Source: Streptomyces longisporoflavus
GTDB taxonomy: Bacteria > Actinomycetota > Actinomycetes > Streptomycetales > Streptomycetaceae
Direction of reading: 5' to 3'
Length of the DNA: 64,000 nt
Assembly: GCF_014649775.1 (NCBI RefSeq)
Contig: NZ_BMTR01000003.1
Coordinates: forward strand, 186,001-250,000
A model generated the notes under the pieces. The model worked only from the letters and a program-made list of their open reading frames with translations, was not told the DNA's origin and did no database searches. Both the position numbers and the translations under genes were made by a program. Below, piece after piece: positions 26,093 to 34,378 of the stretch; the stretch's first letter is position 1, and the number at the start of each line of letters is the position of its first letter.

Positions 26093-27186
26093 ACGACCAC
26101 CGTCACACCGTCGCGGGCCGAGCGGCGTGCCGCCTCCAGGACGTCGAGCGCGGCTGCGGCCTCGTACGCGGAGACCGGGTTGTCGCCGGTGCCGCGCAGC
26201 GCCTCGGCCACGGCCGCGTAGTACGCGGGGTAGTCGCCCGGCAGGGTCTTGACCGGGTTGCCGCCGCCGGTCAGCGGGGACTCGCCGGAGCCGACCCGGC
26301 CCCACATGCATTCGAGCTCCTCGCCCCAACTGTCCTCGGTCGCGGGGCGCTTGCCGTCACGGAGCGCGGCTTCCTGCGGGTCGAGGCCGTACTTCACGTA
26401 GCCTGCGGCCGAGCCGAGGGCGCGGAAGCGCGGGCCGAGCTGGGCGGTGGTGGCGCTCACGTACAGGTGCGAGCGGACGCCGCCCTCGTGCGTGATGGCG
26501 ATGAACGTGTCGTCGTCGGCCTCGGCGCCGGGGCGGCGGACGTCGGACTCGGCGTACACGGTCCGGGCGGGGCCGAAGAGCACGAGCGCCTGGTCGACCA
26601 CGTGGGACCCGAGGTCGTAGAGCAGACCTCCGATCTCTTCGGGGTCTCCGGACTCGCGCCAGCCGCCCTTGGGCTGCGGACGCCACCGCTCGAAGCGGGA
26701 CTCGAAGCGCCATACGTCGCCGAGCTCGCCGTCCGCGACGAGCTTTTGGAGAGTGCGGAAGTCGTTGTCCCAGCGGCGGTTCTGGAAGACGGAGAGCAGC
26801 AGGCCGCGCTCGTCGGCGAGTGCGGCGAGCTCGCGGGCCTCGGCGGCGGTGCCCGCGATCGGCTTGTCCACGACGACCGGGAGGCCGGCCTTGAGGGCGG
26901 CGGTCGCGAGCGCGACGTGCGTCTTGTTCGGGGACGCGATCACCACCAGGTCGAGCTCGTCCGCGCGGGCCCAGAGGTCGTCGGCCGACGCGGCGAAGCG
27001 CAGTCCGTCACCGAACTCGGCGCGGGCCTGCGCCTGCCGCTCGGGGTTCGACGTGACGACCGTGTCGAGGGTGAGGCCCTCGGTGGCGGCGATCAGCGGG
27101 GCGTGGAAGACGGAACCCGCGAGGCCGTATCCGATGAGGGCTACGCGTAGAGGGGAGCCAGAGCCAGTGGAGCCGATACCAGTCAT
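26089..27186 (-). CDS. Gfo/Idh/MocA family NAD(P)-dependent oxidoreductase
   Basis: 365 residues from the ATG at 27186, with GGAAAG a short distance upstream; a GTG three codons earlier is possible. The Rossmann start is [19 protein letters not shown], and [37 protein letters not shown] contains the signature EKP-type motif as DKP with the catalytic Lys. [18 protein letters not shown] provides the His-containing loop. The family oxidises or reduces sugars, inositols and related compounds. It is divergent from the ROK regulator (57-base gap), which is a good candidate for its controller. Confidence 0.92.
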   Translation of the reverse strand: MTGIGSTGSGSPLRVALIGYGLAGSVFHAPLIAATEGLTLDTVVTSNPERQAQARAEFGDGLRFAASADDLWARADELDLVVIASPNKTHVALATAALKAGLPVVVDKPIAGTAAEARELAALADERGLLLSVFQNRRWDNDFRTLQKLVADGELGDVWRFESRFERWRPQPKGGWRESGDPEEIGGLLYDLGSHVVDQALVLFGPARTVYAESDVRRPGAEADDDTFIAITHEGGVRSHLYVSATTAQLGPRFRALGSAAGYVKYGLDPQEAALRDGKRPATEDSWGEELECMWGRVGSGESPLTGGGNPVKTLPGDYPAYYAAVAEALRGTGDNPVSAYEAAAALDVLEAARRSARDGVTVVV

Positions 27187-27242
27187 GCTTTCCACTTAAG
27201 CAACGGTGTTGCCAAAGCGCAAGCGCGCGCGACAATGGGGCT

Positions 27243-28577
27243 GTGAACAGGACAGACGCGGGAGTCGAGGGCGGCGGTGGCCGGGGGAACGGCGCCAGGG
27301 GGAATGGCGGCCGGGGAAACGGCGGCAGGGGGGCGGGTGCCGGGGCGAACCTTCTCGCGCTGCGCGGGCACAACGCCGCCCTGGTGCTCGACCTGCTGCG
27401 CACGGCGGGCGAGGCCGGCATAAGCCGCCTCGAACTGGCCGAGCGGACCGGGCTCACGCCGCAGGCCGTCAGCAAGATCACCGCGCGGTTGCGTACGGAG
27501 GGGCTTGCCGCGGAGGCGGGGCGTCGCGCGTCCACGGGCGGCAAGCCGCGGACGCTGCTGCGGCTCGTCCCGGAGGCGGGCCACGCGGTCGGTCTGCATC
27601 TGGACCGCGACGAGCTGACCGCGGTCCTCGCCGATCTGACGGGCCGCGTGGTCGCGGAACGGCGGGCGCCGCTGGAGTTCGCCGCCGGGGCGGAGGCGGT
27701 GGTGGATGTGGCGGTGGGGGTGGTGCGGGGGCTGCTCGGGGACCAACTGCCTCGCTCGGCCGGCTCGTCCGCCTCGGGCTCTGGTTCCGGCATTGGCTCT
27801 GGCTCCGGGGCGGGCTCTGGCTCGGGCTCTGGTTCCGGCATTGGCTCCGGCTCCGGGGCGGGCTCTGGCTCGGGCTCCGGTTCCGGCTCTGGCCCCGGCA
27901 TACTCGGCGTCGGGGTCGCGCTGCCGGGGCCGCTCGACCACTCCGAGGGAGTGTTGCACCGCGTCACCGGATTCCCCGCGTGGGACGGCTTTCCGTTGCG
28001 GGAGGCGTTCGCGGGGCGGCTCGGGCTGCCGGTGGTCGTGGACAAGGACACGAACGCCGCCGCGCTCGGGCTCGCGCTCGGCGGGGTGGCGGAGTCCTTC
28101 GCTTACCTGCACCTCGGTACGGGGCTCGGGGCGGGGCTCGTCCTGGGCGGCGACCTTTACCGCGGGGCGCGGACCGGGGCGGGCGAGTTCGGCCACCAGG
28201 TGATCCAGCTGGACGGCCCGGAGTGCGGGTGCGGTGACCGCGGCTGCATCGAGGCGCTGTGCCTGGCGGCGGTCGCGCGGGGGGATCTGGACGAGGCGGC
28301 GCGGGTGCTGGGAGCGGGTGCCGGGAACCTGGTCAGCCTGCTCGACATCGACCTCGTACTGCTCGGCGGCCGTGCGGTCCTCGCGGACGAGGAGCGCTTT
28401 GTACGAGGAGTCGGAGCGGTCGTCACGGCACGCGCCCGGAGGGGCGGCGGGGGCAGGGAGGTCCCGGTGGCCGTGGCGTCCGGGGGCGAGAGGGAGGTGG
28501 CGGAAGGCGCCGCACAGCTGGTCCTTGCGCCTGTCTTCGGGCGGGCGGATGTGGCGTTTGCGGTGGGGCGGGGGTAG
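27243..28577 (+). CDS. ROK family transcriptional regulator
   Basis: 444 residues. After a Gly/Arg/Asn repeat (residues 9-35) comes a winged HTH ([29 protein letters not shown]) and then the ROK sugar-kinase-like fold. [75 protein letters not shown] and the zinc motif [14 protein letters not shown] are all visible. A Ser/Gly linker of 16-residue repeats is inserted inside the ROK domain before GVGVALPGP (about residues 178-220), which is unusual. ROK repressors respond to sugars; the divergent Gfo/Idh gene is the likely target. Confidence 0.92.
   Translation: MNRTDAGVEGGGGRGNGARGNGGRGNGGRGAGAGANLLALRGHNAALVLDLLRTAGEAGISRLELAERTGLTPQAVSKITARLRTEGLAAEAGRRASTGGKPRTLLRLVPEAGHAVGLHLDRDELTAVLADLTGRVVAERRAPLEFAAGAEAVVDVAVGVVRGLLGDQLPRSAGSSASGSGSGIGSGSGAGSGSGSGSGIGSGSGAGSGSGSGSGSGPGILGVGVALPGPLDHSEGVLHRVTGFPAWDGFPLREAFAGRLGLPVVVDKDTNAAALGLALGGVAESFAYLHLGTGLGAGLVLGGDLYRGARTGAGEFGHQVIQLDGPECGCGDRGCIEALCLAAVARGDLDEAARVLGAGAGNLVSLLDIDLVLLGGRAVLADEERFVRGVGAVVTARARRGGGGREVPVAVASGGEREVAEGAAQLVLAPVFGRADVAFAVGRG
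27777..27899 (+). repeat. 48-bp in-frame tandem repeat encoding a Gly/Ser linker
   Basis: Two full 48-bp units (27777-27824 and 27825-27872) differing at one base, and a partial third. It encodes 16-residue Gly/Ser/Ile/Ala units such as [13 protein letters not shown] 15-bp repeat at the 5' end of the same gene (about 27280-27335) encodes RGNGG-type units. Confidence 0.85.
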
Positions 28578-28609
28578 GGGGGAGCGGGGGTAGGGGGTAG
28601 CGGGGGTGG
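28568..28609 (+). repeat. 16-bp tandem repeat over the ROK stop codon
   Basis: GCGGGGGTAG at 28568-28577 (containing the TAG stop) recurs at 28584-28593 and, as GCGGGGGTGG, at 28600-28609. The period is exactly 16. Confidence 0.75.
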
Positions 28610-29190
28610 CGGGCTGGCGGGGGTGAGGCCGGGTGGCTGGTCGTTTCGGCGGCTTTGAGTGTGGCGGGGCTGGTAGTCGTGCCTGTGTCCGGGTGTCGGC
28701 GGGTGGGGTGTTCGTGGTGGAGCGGGGTAGCGGGCCGTCGGGAGTGACGCCGGGTGACTGGTCGTTCCGGCAGCTGCGGATGCGGCGCGGCTGGGCCTTG
28801 TGCCTGTATCCGCCCGCCCCGTCAGCCGTAATTAACGGAAAGTCAGCTGATAGGAGTGACTTGCGCGGTCCAGTCGGCCGTACGGGGTTGTGGCGAGTGC
28901 GGTGAGGCCGTGCGGGGGTGGCAAGGTCGCGGGCCATGACCCGTGTCTTGTCGTCGCAGGCCATGATCCGTGTCCTGTCGCTGTGGACCGCGACCCGCGT
29001 TCTGGCGTCGCAGGCCATGACCTGTGTCCTGGCGTTGTGGGCTGCGACCCGTGTCGCGTCATTGCGACCCGCGACCCGCGTCCTGTCGTCGCAGGTCATG
29101 ACCCGTGGCATGCCGGTGCGGGCCGCGGCCCGTGTCGTACGGCCCCGCCCCCGCCCCGCCCGTCCGCTCCGTGCTCAGCAAAGGCCCCCC
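28578..29190. other. Long intergenic region with repeats
   Basis: About 610 bases without a gene I can support. It contains G-rich sequence after the ROK stop, an AT-richer patch near 28828-28860 (GTAATTAACGGAAAGTCAGC) that could be a promoter, and the 27-bp tandem array at 28933-29148. A rightward frame at 28633-28905 was rejected. Confidence 0.6.
28933..29148 (+). repeat. 27-bp tandem array, eight units, upstream of the LAATG protein gene
   Basis: Eight imperfect units of exactly 27 bp with no indel, at 28933, 28960, 28987, 29014, 29041, 29068, 29095 and 29122. The typical opening is GCCATGACCCGTGTC. Positions 4-6 of the unit are ATG in units 1, 2, 4 and 7 and GCG in units 3, 5, 6 and 8. 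The array ends 42 bases before the likely start codon at 29191 and is in frame with it. Confidence 0.85.
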
Positions 29191-30114
29191 ATGCGACTTC
29201 GCCGCTCTCTTGCCCCGGGCATCACCGGCATCACCGCCGCTGCCGCCGCTCTCGCGTCCGCCGTGGCCGGGACAGGGCCGGCCGTTGCCGTGCAAGGGCT
29301 GCCGGGGAGCGACGCGGCGGCGGTGACGGTGGCCGCCGCCGTACAGCGACCGCAGGCGGCCCAGCCCCCCATCTGCTCCGACCCGACCGGCGAGGACTTC
29401 CCCATCGGAACGCGGATCAGGGGCGGTCCCCCCACCTACGAGGCCGGTGGCGGCTACCGGAGCTGGTCCGTCGAGCTGGCCAACACCACCCGCGGCACCT
29501 GCGGGAACATCCACCCGGTCGTCGTCATCGTCGACAAGGAGCGCGAGCTGACGCCCCGGCAGGTCCAGTTGGAGTTCCACGACGGCAAGCGGTGGCGGAC
29601 CGTGGGGTTCGAGCGTACGGACCGGGACGAGAACGTCGGCGTCTTCGACGACGGATTCCCCGGCTTCACGGTCAAGGCGGGCAAGACCCGCACCGTGAAG
29701 GTGCGGCTCTCCTTCACCTCCGCCGCCAGGTCCGAGCACGCCGTGATCTCCGCGGCCGTCGTACAGCGCCGCGACGACGACGGCGACTGGGTCGGGGAGT
29801 CCGAGGACTACCCGTTCGGCATCGAGGGCGATGGCGGCACGGGTGGCACCGGCGAAACGGGAGGTGTGGGTGACACGGGGGGCGTGGGCGCCGAGGAGGA
29901 ACCCGAGGGCAGCGTGGACGCGGGGCGGGACGGAGGCGCCGGCGACGGAGGGCGTGAACGCTCCGACGGCGGCGACTCCTCGTACGCCGACGAACTCGCC
30001 GCCACGGGCCCCCGCGCCCTGCTCGGCGTCACCGCCATCGCCTGCGCGCTGTTCGCCGCGGGCTGGGCCCTCCTCACAACGACCCGCCGCGTACGCGCGG
30101 CACGGCGACGCTGA
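29191..30114 (+). CDS. LAATG-anchored surface protein (sortase substrate)
   Basis: 307 residues from the ATG at 29191 (AAAGG upstream). An in-frame opening continues upstream through the 27-bp repeats, but the signal peptide MRLRRSLAPGITGITAAAAALASAVAG marks this start. The mature protein has a beta-rich domain of ~150 residues (YRSWSVELANTTRGTCGNIHPVVVIVDKE..., FHDGKRWRTVGFERTD..., TVKVRLSFTSAARSEHAVISAAVVQRR). An acidic Gly-rich stalk follows, then the sorting signal ADELAATGPRALLGVTAIACALFAAGWALL and a basic tail. LAXTG is the class E sortase signal, so it should be covalently attached to the cell wall by the sortase encoded at 22335. Function unknown. Confidence 0.85.
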   Translation: MRLRRSLAPGITGITAAAAALASAVAGTGPAVAVQGLPGSDAAAVTVAAAVQRPQAAQPPICSDPTGEDFPIGTRIRGGPPTYEAGGGYRSWSVELANTTRGTCGNIHPVVVIVDKERELTPRQVQLEFHDGKRWRTVGFERTDRDENVGVFDDGFPGFTVKAGKTRTVKVRLSFTSAARSEHAVISAAVVQRRDDDGDWVGESEDYPFGIEGDGGTGGTGETGGVGDTGGVGAEEEPEGSVDAGRDGGAGDGGRERSDGGDSSYADELAATGPRALLGVTAIACALFAAGWALLTTTRRVRAARRR

Positions 30115-30354
30115 GCGGCCCCGCTCTCGCGGGGCGCTGAGGACGAGGTCCCGCTGCTCGCGGGGCGCTGAACGCGAGGCCTCGCTGCCACGGCGACGCT
30201 GAGCGGCCCCGCTTTCGCGGGGAGCTGAGGGACGAGGTCCCGCTGCTCGCGGGGAGCTGAGGACGAGGTCCCGCTGTCGCTGGGGCGCTGAGCGCGATGC
30301 CCCGCTGCCGCGGCGACGCTGAACACAAGCTCCCGCCACCGCGGCGACGCTGGA
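30109..30354 (+). repeat. Degenerate ~31-bp hairpin-bearing repeats starting on a stop codon
   Basis: About eight units of 27-32 bp, each beginning near CGCTGAG. The first CTGA contains the TGA stop of the LAATG gene. Most units contain a small palindrome such as CCCCGCTCTCGCGGGG or CCCGCTGCTCGCGGG, so the array is a string of terminator-like hairpins. It is followed by C-rich sequence to about 30480, with no gene between 30115 and 30577. Confidence 0.8.
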
Positions 30355-30577
30355 CCCGGAACCCAGCCCCGCCCGCCGGGGCGACCGGGAACCCCGCCCA
30401 GCCCGCCGGGACGACCAGCACCCCTCACCCCGCCCCCGGAGGCGCCCAGCACCCCCCACCCCACCCCACCCCCCTCCGCTCACCCCCCCGTTCACAAACA
30501 TCTGCGAACATCCCCGAGTGGACAACCCGAACTCCCCGCAGAATCCCCCGCACCCCCCCGCCCACCTACTAGGTCAA

Positions 30578-31327
30578 GTGCCCGGCGCCCCCATCCGGTC
30601 CGGGATTCCCGAGCACGGGCGTATTCCTAAGTACTACGCGGTCAAGGCCAGGATCGCCGAGTTGATAGAGGAGTTGGGGGACGGGCGGGTGTTGCCGACC
30701 GAGCGGGATCTTGCCGTGCGGTACGAGGTCGCGCGGGAGACCGTGCGGCAGGCGTTGCGTGAGTTGCTGCTCGAAGGGCGGCTGCGCAGGCAGGGCCGCG
30801 GGACCGTCGTCGCGGGGCCCAAGCTGGAGCAGCCGCTGTCCCTCGCGAGTTATACGGAAGGCGTGCGCAGGCAGGGCCGCACTCCCGGCCGGCATCTCAT
30901 CTCCCTCGACCGGTTCCCCGCCCCCGCGGCCCTCGCCGCCGAGATCGGCGTCGAACAGGGCGAGCCCGTCTGGCACATGGAGCGAGTGCTGCTCGCCGAC
31001 GACGAGCGGGTGGGCCTGGAGAGCACATACGTCGCGGTCGCCCGCGTCCCCGCGCTCGACCGCGACTTCGAGCCCGACTCCTCCTTCTACGCCTACCTCC
31101 GCGACCAGCTCGGCATCTCCTTCGGCGACGCCGACGAACGCATCGAGACGGTGCTCGCGACGCCCCGCGAAGCCCTGCTGATCGGCACCCCTCCTGCCCT
31201 GCCCATGCTGCTCATCCACCGCGTCTCACGCGACACCTCCGGCCGCCCCCTGGAACGCGTCCGCACCCTCTACCGGGGCGACCGGTTCTCCTTCACCACC
31301 CACCTGGGCAGCAGCGGCGGCTCCTGA
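30578..31327 (+). CDS. GntR/HutC-family regulator (UTRA domain), phosphonate operon
   Basis: 249 residues from the GTG at 30578; a GTG at 30518 in the same frame would add a Pro/Asn-rich stretch without a ribosome site. The winged HTH is IPKYYAVKARIAELIEELGDGRVLPTERDLAVRYEVARETVRQALRELLLEGRLRRQGRGT. The UTRA ligand domain follows (LASYTEGVRRQGRTPG, EPVWHMERVLLADDERVGLESTYVAV, LLIHRVSRDTSGRPLERVRTLYRGDRFSF). Its place directly before phosphonate-type genes suggests a PhnF/PhnR-like repressor of that operon. An 11-bp perfect tandem duplication covers its stop codon. Confidence 0.9.
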   Translation: MPGAPIRSGIPEHGRIPKYYAVKARIAELIEELGDGRVLPTERDLAVRYEVARETVRQALRELLLEGRLRRQGRGTVVAGPKLEQPLSLASYTEGVRRQGRTPGRHLISLDRFPAPAALAAEIGVEQGEPVWHMERVLLADDERVGLESTYVAVARVPALDRDFEPDSSFYAYLRDQLGISFGDADERIETVLATPREALLIGTPPALPMLLIHRVSRDTSGRPLERVRTLYRGDRFSFTTHLGSSGGS

Positions 31328-31339
31328 ACGGCTCCTGAA
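31318..31339 (+). repeat. Perfect 11-bp tandem duplication on the GntR stop codon
   Basis: CGGCTCCTGAA appears twice in a row (31318-31328 and 31329-31339). The first copy contains the TGA stop at 31325-31327. Confidence 0.9.
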
Positions 31340-31413
31340 CTCCCCGACGCGGTACGGCATCAGCCGACAGCCGTGCCTGCTCAACTTGGTAACAGGAGCA
31401 TAACGGGTCTGGT

Positions 31414-31473
31414 CCAAGCTTGGGTGGCCGTTCACCGTCCCGTTGCCGACCCGACCGCGGCGGGTCACCCGCC
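31414..31473 (+). promoter_or_regulatory. Candidate operator palindrome and PHO-box-like repeats before the phosphonate operon
   Basis: CCAAGCTTGG at 31414-31423 is a perfect 10-bp palindrome. GTTCACCGTCC at 31430-31440 resembles a Streptomyces PhoP direct-repeat unit. It is followed at 11-bp spacing by CGTTGCCGACC and, two units on, by GGTCACCCGCC (31463-31473). Both lie 20-80 bases before the first structural gene (GTG at 31492). Either the GntR protein, PhoP or both could bind here. Sequence resemblance only. Confidence 0.35.
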
Positions 31474-31491
31474 CCCAGCAGCGTTGCCGCC

Positions 31492-32616
31492 GTGAGAGTC
31501 ATCGTCGTAGGAGCCGGCGTGGTGGGAACCATGCACGCCTGGCACGCAGTGGAACGCGGCCACGAGGTCGTACAGATCGAGCGCGAGAGCGAGGCCCGCG
31601 GGGCCTCCCTGCGCAACTTCGGGCAGATATGGGTGAGCGGCCGCGCCGGAGGCGAGGAGCTCGACACCGCCCTGCGCGCCCGCGAACTGTGGGAGGAGAT
31701 AGGCCGGCGGGTGGAGGGCATCGGCTTCCGGGCCAACGGCTCCCTCACCCTCGTGCGCAACGAGCGCGAGCACGCGGTCGCCGAAGCCGCCCTCGCCCGC
31801 CCCGACGCGGCGGCCCGCGGCTACAAGCTGCTCGGCGCCGACGAGGCCCGCGCACTCAACCCGGCGCTGCGGGGCGAATTCATCGCCGGTCTGTGGTGCG
31901 AGCGGGATGCCGCCGTGGAGCCGCGCACCGCCCAGCTCCGGTTGCGGGAGGCGCTGCTGCGATCCCCCCGCTACACCTTCCTGCCCGGTCGCGAAGTCCG
32001 CGAGGTCGTCGGCGGGAGTGCCGTGCGGGACGACCACGGCGACGTTCACACCGGTGACGTCGTTGTGCTCGCCACCGGCGCCTGGCTCGGCGGTCTCGTA
32101 CGCGAACTGGCGGGCCCCGACCTGCCCGTACGCCGCGTGCGGCTGCAGATGATGCAGACCGCGCCGCTGGGCGAGACGCTCACCACCTCCGTCGCCGACG
32201 CGGACAGCTTCCGCTACTACCCGGCCTACAAGTCGGACGCCCTCGACGCGCTCAACGCCGGGCAGGCGCAGACCCCGACCGCCGCCGCGCACAAGATGCA
32301 GCTGCTCATGGTGCAGCGTGAGGACGGCGGCCTGACCATCGGCGACACCCACGAGTACGAGCACCCCTTCGCCTTCGACACCCTCGAAGACCCCTACGAC
32401 CACCTGACCGAGGTAGTCGAGGGCTTCCTCGGCCGCCCGCTGCCGAAGATCAGACGGCGCTGGGCCGGGGTCTACGCACAGTGCGTCGACACGACCCGCG
32501 TCGTGCACCGGCAGCAGGTACGCGACGGCGTGTGGCTGGTCACCGGGCCCGGCGGGCGCGGCATGACGTGCTCGCCCGCGATCGCCGAGCAGACCGCCGA
32601 CGAGTTGGGATGGTGA
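31492..32616 (+). CDS. FAD-dependent oxidoreductase of the phosphonate type (TIGR03364-like)
   Basis: 374 residues from the GTG at 31492. The start VRVIVVGAGVVGTMHAWHAVERGHEVVQIERE is a DAO-type FAD-binding motif; GASLRNFGQIWVSGR and VVVLATGAWLGGLVREL follow. The C-terminus RRRWAGVYAQCVDTT...VWLVTGPGGRGMTCSPAIAEQTADEL is the second FAD contact. TIGR03364 oxidases occur with phosphonatase-like hydrolases. Related enzymes have been reported to oxidise 2-aminoethylphosphonate or its N-methyl derivative to phosphonoacetaldehyde, which would feed the next gene. It is the first structural gene of the operon. Confidence 0.85.
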   Translation: MRVIVVGAGVVGTMHAWHAVERGHEVVQIERESEARGASLRNFGQIWVSGRAGGEELDTALRARELWEEIGRRVEGIGFRANGSLTLVRNEREHAVAEAALARPDAAARGYKLLGADEARALNPALRGEFIAGLWCERDAAVEPRTAQLRLREALLRSPRYTFLPGREVREVVGGSAVRDDHGDVHTGDVVVLATGAWLGGLVRELAGPDLPVRRVRLQMMQTAPLGETLTTSVADADSFRYYPAYKSDALDALNAGQAQTPTAAAHKMQLLMVQREDGGLTIGDTHEYEHPFAFDTLEDPYDHLTEVVEGFLGRPLPKIRRRWAGVYAQCVDTTRVVHRQQVRDGVWLVTGPGGRGMTCSPAIAEQTADELGW

Positions 32617-32621
32617 GGGAA

Positions 32622-33329
32622 ATGCGAGACGGCACGGTGAACGAGCGCTGCGGGCTCGTCGTCCTGGACATGGCCGGTACGACCGTCGCGGACGGCGGCC
32701 TCGTCGAGGAGGCCTTCTCCGCCGCCGCGCGGGAACTCGGCGTCGAGCCGGGCTCCGCCGACCACGCGGAGAAGCTGGACTACGTACGCGCCACCATGGG
32801 CGAGTCGAAGATCTCCGTCTTCCGGCATCTGTTCGGGGACGAGGCCTTTGCCCAGCGCGCCAACGGGGCCTTCGAGAAGGCGTACGGGAATCTCGTCGAG
32901 GGCGGCAGGATCGCCCCTGTCGCCGGGGCCAGGGAGGCCATCGAGGAGCTGCGGGACGAGGGACGGACCGTGGTGCTCAGCACCGGGTTCGCCCGCGTCA
33001 CGCAGGACGCCATCCTGGACGTCCTCGGCTGGCGTGACCTGGTCGAACTGACGATGTGCCCCGCCGACGCGGGAGGCCGGGGGCGGCCCTACCCAGACAT
33101 GATCCTCGGTGCCTTCCTGCGGACGGGCGCGGTGGACGACGTCCGGCGGATCGCCGTCGCGGGCGACACGGCGTACGACATGCTCAGCGGCGTACGAGCC
33201 GGCGCCTCGGTCGTCGCCGGGGTGCTCACGGGGGCGCACGACGACGCGGCGCTGCGGGCCGCCGGCGCGACGCACGTACTCGCAAGCGTCGCCGAGCTGC
33301 CCGCCGTCCTCCGGGGTGTCGGGGCATGA
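32622..33329 (+). CDS. Phosphonatase-like HAD hydrolase (TIGR03351-like)
   Basis: 235 residues from the ATG at 32622; an ATG at 32610 overlapping the previous stop is possible. HAD motif I is VLDMAGTTVADGGLV (close to the DWAGTTVD of phosphonatase PhnX), motif II is VLSTGFARVTQDAIL, the motif III region is PYPDMI, and motif IV is IAVAGDTAYDMLSGVRAGA. In a phosphonate operon it should cleave the C-P bond of phosphonoacetaldehyde to acetaldehyde and phosphate. It overlaps the start of the ABC ATPase gene by four bases. Confidence 0.85.
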   Translation: MRDGTVNERCGLVVLDMAGTTVADGGLVEEAFSAAARELGVEPGSADHAEKLDYVRATMGESKISVFRHLFGDEAFAQRANGAFEKAYGNLVEGGRIAPVAGAREAIEELRDEGRTVVLSTGFARVTQDAILDVLGWRDLVELTMCPADAGGRGRPYPDMILGAFLRTGAVDDVRRIAVAGDTAYDMLSGVRAGASVVAGVLTGAHDDAALRAAGATHVLASVAELPAVLRGVGA

Positions 33330-34378
33330 GCAGCGGCATCCGCTTCGACCGCGTCTCGGTCGCCTACGGCAAGAACACCGTCCTCGACGCGCTCGACCTG
33401 ACCGTCGAGCCCGGCGAGGTCATGGCCCTGCTCGGCCCCTCGGGCTCGGGCAAGACGACCGCGCTGCGGGCCGTCGCCGGGTTCGTGCGGCCGGCCTCCG
33501 GGCGGGTGTTCATCGGGGAGCGCGATGTCACCGGCCTGCCGCCGCACCAGCGGGGCATCGGGATGGTCGTCCAGCAGTACGCGCTCTTTCCGCACATGCG
33601 GGTCGCCGAGAACGTCGCCTTCGGCATGAAGGCGCAGAAGGTGCCCAAGTCCGAGATTCCGGGGCGGGTCGCCGAGGCGCTCGACATGACGGGGATGGCC
33701 TCGTACGCGCGGCGGTTTCCCCGGGAGCTCTCCGGCGGGCAGCAGCAACGGGTCGCGATTGCGCGGGCGCTGGCCATCCGGCCGGGGGTTCTGCTGCTCG
33801 ACGAGCCGCTTTCCGCGCTCGACGCGCAGTTGCGGTCGGGGATGCTGGGGGAACTCGCCCGATTGCACCGGGAATTGCCGGACGTCTCCATTCTGTATGT
33901 CACTCACGATCAGGTCGAGGCGCTCACTCTCGCGGATCGCATCGCCGTCATGGACAAGGCCCGGCTCAAGGACTGCGGTACTCCGCAGGAGCTTTACCGG
34001 GCTCCCCGGACCGAATTCACGGCGTCCTTCGTGGGGAACGCGAATCTCCTTCCGGTGCGGGTGGGGTCCGGTGCCGTCTCTTTCGGCGCCACTGATCTGA
34101 AGGTCGATACGGGGGACGTGGCTCAGGGAGCCACGGCCACGCTGTGCGTGCGGCCGCATCTGGTCGGGCTCGGGGACGGCCCCAACGCCCTTTCCGGGAG
34201 GGTCGCCGAGGTGCAGTGGCGGGGGGCCACCCACCGGCTGTACGTGGATGTCGCCGGGGAGCGGGTCAAGGCGGACCTGCGGGAACTCCGGACTCCGCCG
34301 GGGATCGGGGACGAGGTCACCCTGCATTTCGCGCCGGAGGACGCGGTGCTGCTGGGTGCGGGGGTGACCGATGGCTAG
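33326..34378 (+). CDS. ABC transporter ATP-binding protein, 2-aminoethylphosphonate type
   Basis: 350 residues; ATGA overlap with the upstream hydrolase. Walker A is LLGPSGSGKTTALRA, the Q-loop VVQQYALFPHM, the signature LSGGQQQRVAIARAL, Walker B VLLLDEPLSALD, and the H-switch VTHDQVEAL. A ~100-residue TOBE-like C-terminal domain follows. This is the PotA/FbpC/PhnT class that powers uptake of polyamines, iron or phosphonates, and the neighbours decide for phosphonate. Its 3' end overlaps the first permease by eight bases. Confidence 0.92.
   Translation: MSSGIRFDRVSVAYGKNTVLDALDLTVEPGEVMALLGPSGSGKTTALRAVAGFVRPASGRVFIGERDVTGLPPHQRGIGMVVQQYALFPHMRVAENVAFGMKAQKVPKSEIPGRVAEALDMTGMASYARRFPRELSGGQQQRVAIARALAIRPGVLLLDEPLSALDAQLRSGMLGELARLHRELPDVSILYVTHDQVEALTLADRIAVMDKARLKDCGTPQELYRAPRTEFTASFVGNANLLPVRVGSGAVSFGATDLKVDTGDVAQGATATLCVRPHLVGLGDGPNALSGRVAEVQWRGATHRLYVDVAGERVKADLRELRTPPGIGDEVTLHFAPEDAVLLGAGVTDG

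Noticed and set aside
28633..28905. 90-codon rightward ORF
   Set aside because: Gly/Val/Arg-rich with no ribosome site or family and inside repeat-rich intergenic DNA.
27183..29111. Long leftward ORF (642 codons)
   Set aside because: Antisense to the ROK gene and its 27-bp repeats; no domain; typical high-GC shadow frame.
28933..29148. CRISPR-like 27-bp repeats
   Set aside because: No unique spacers between units; imperfect direct repeats back to back.
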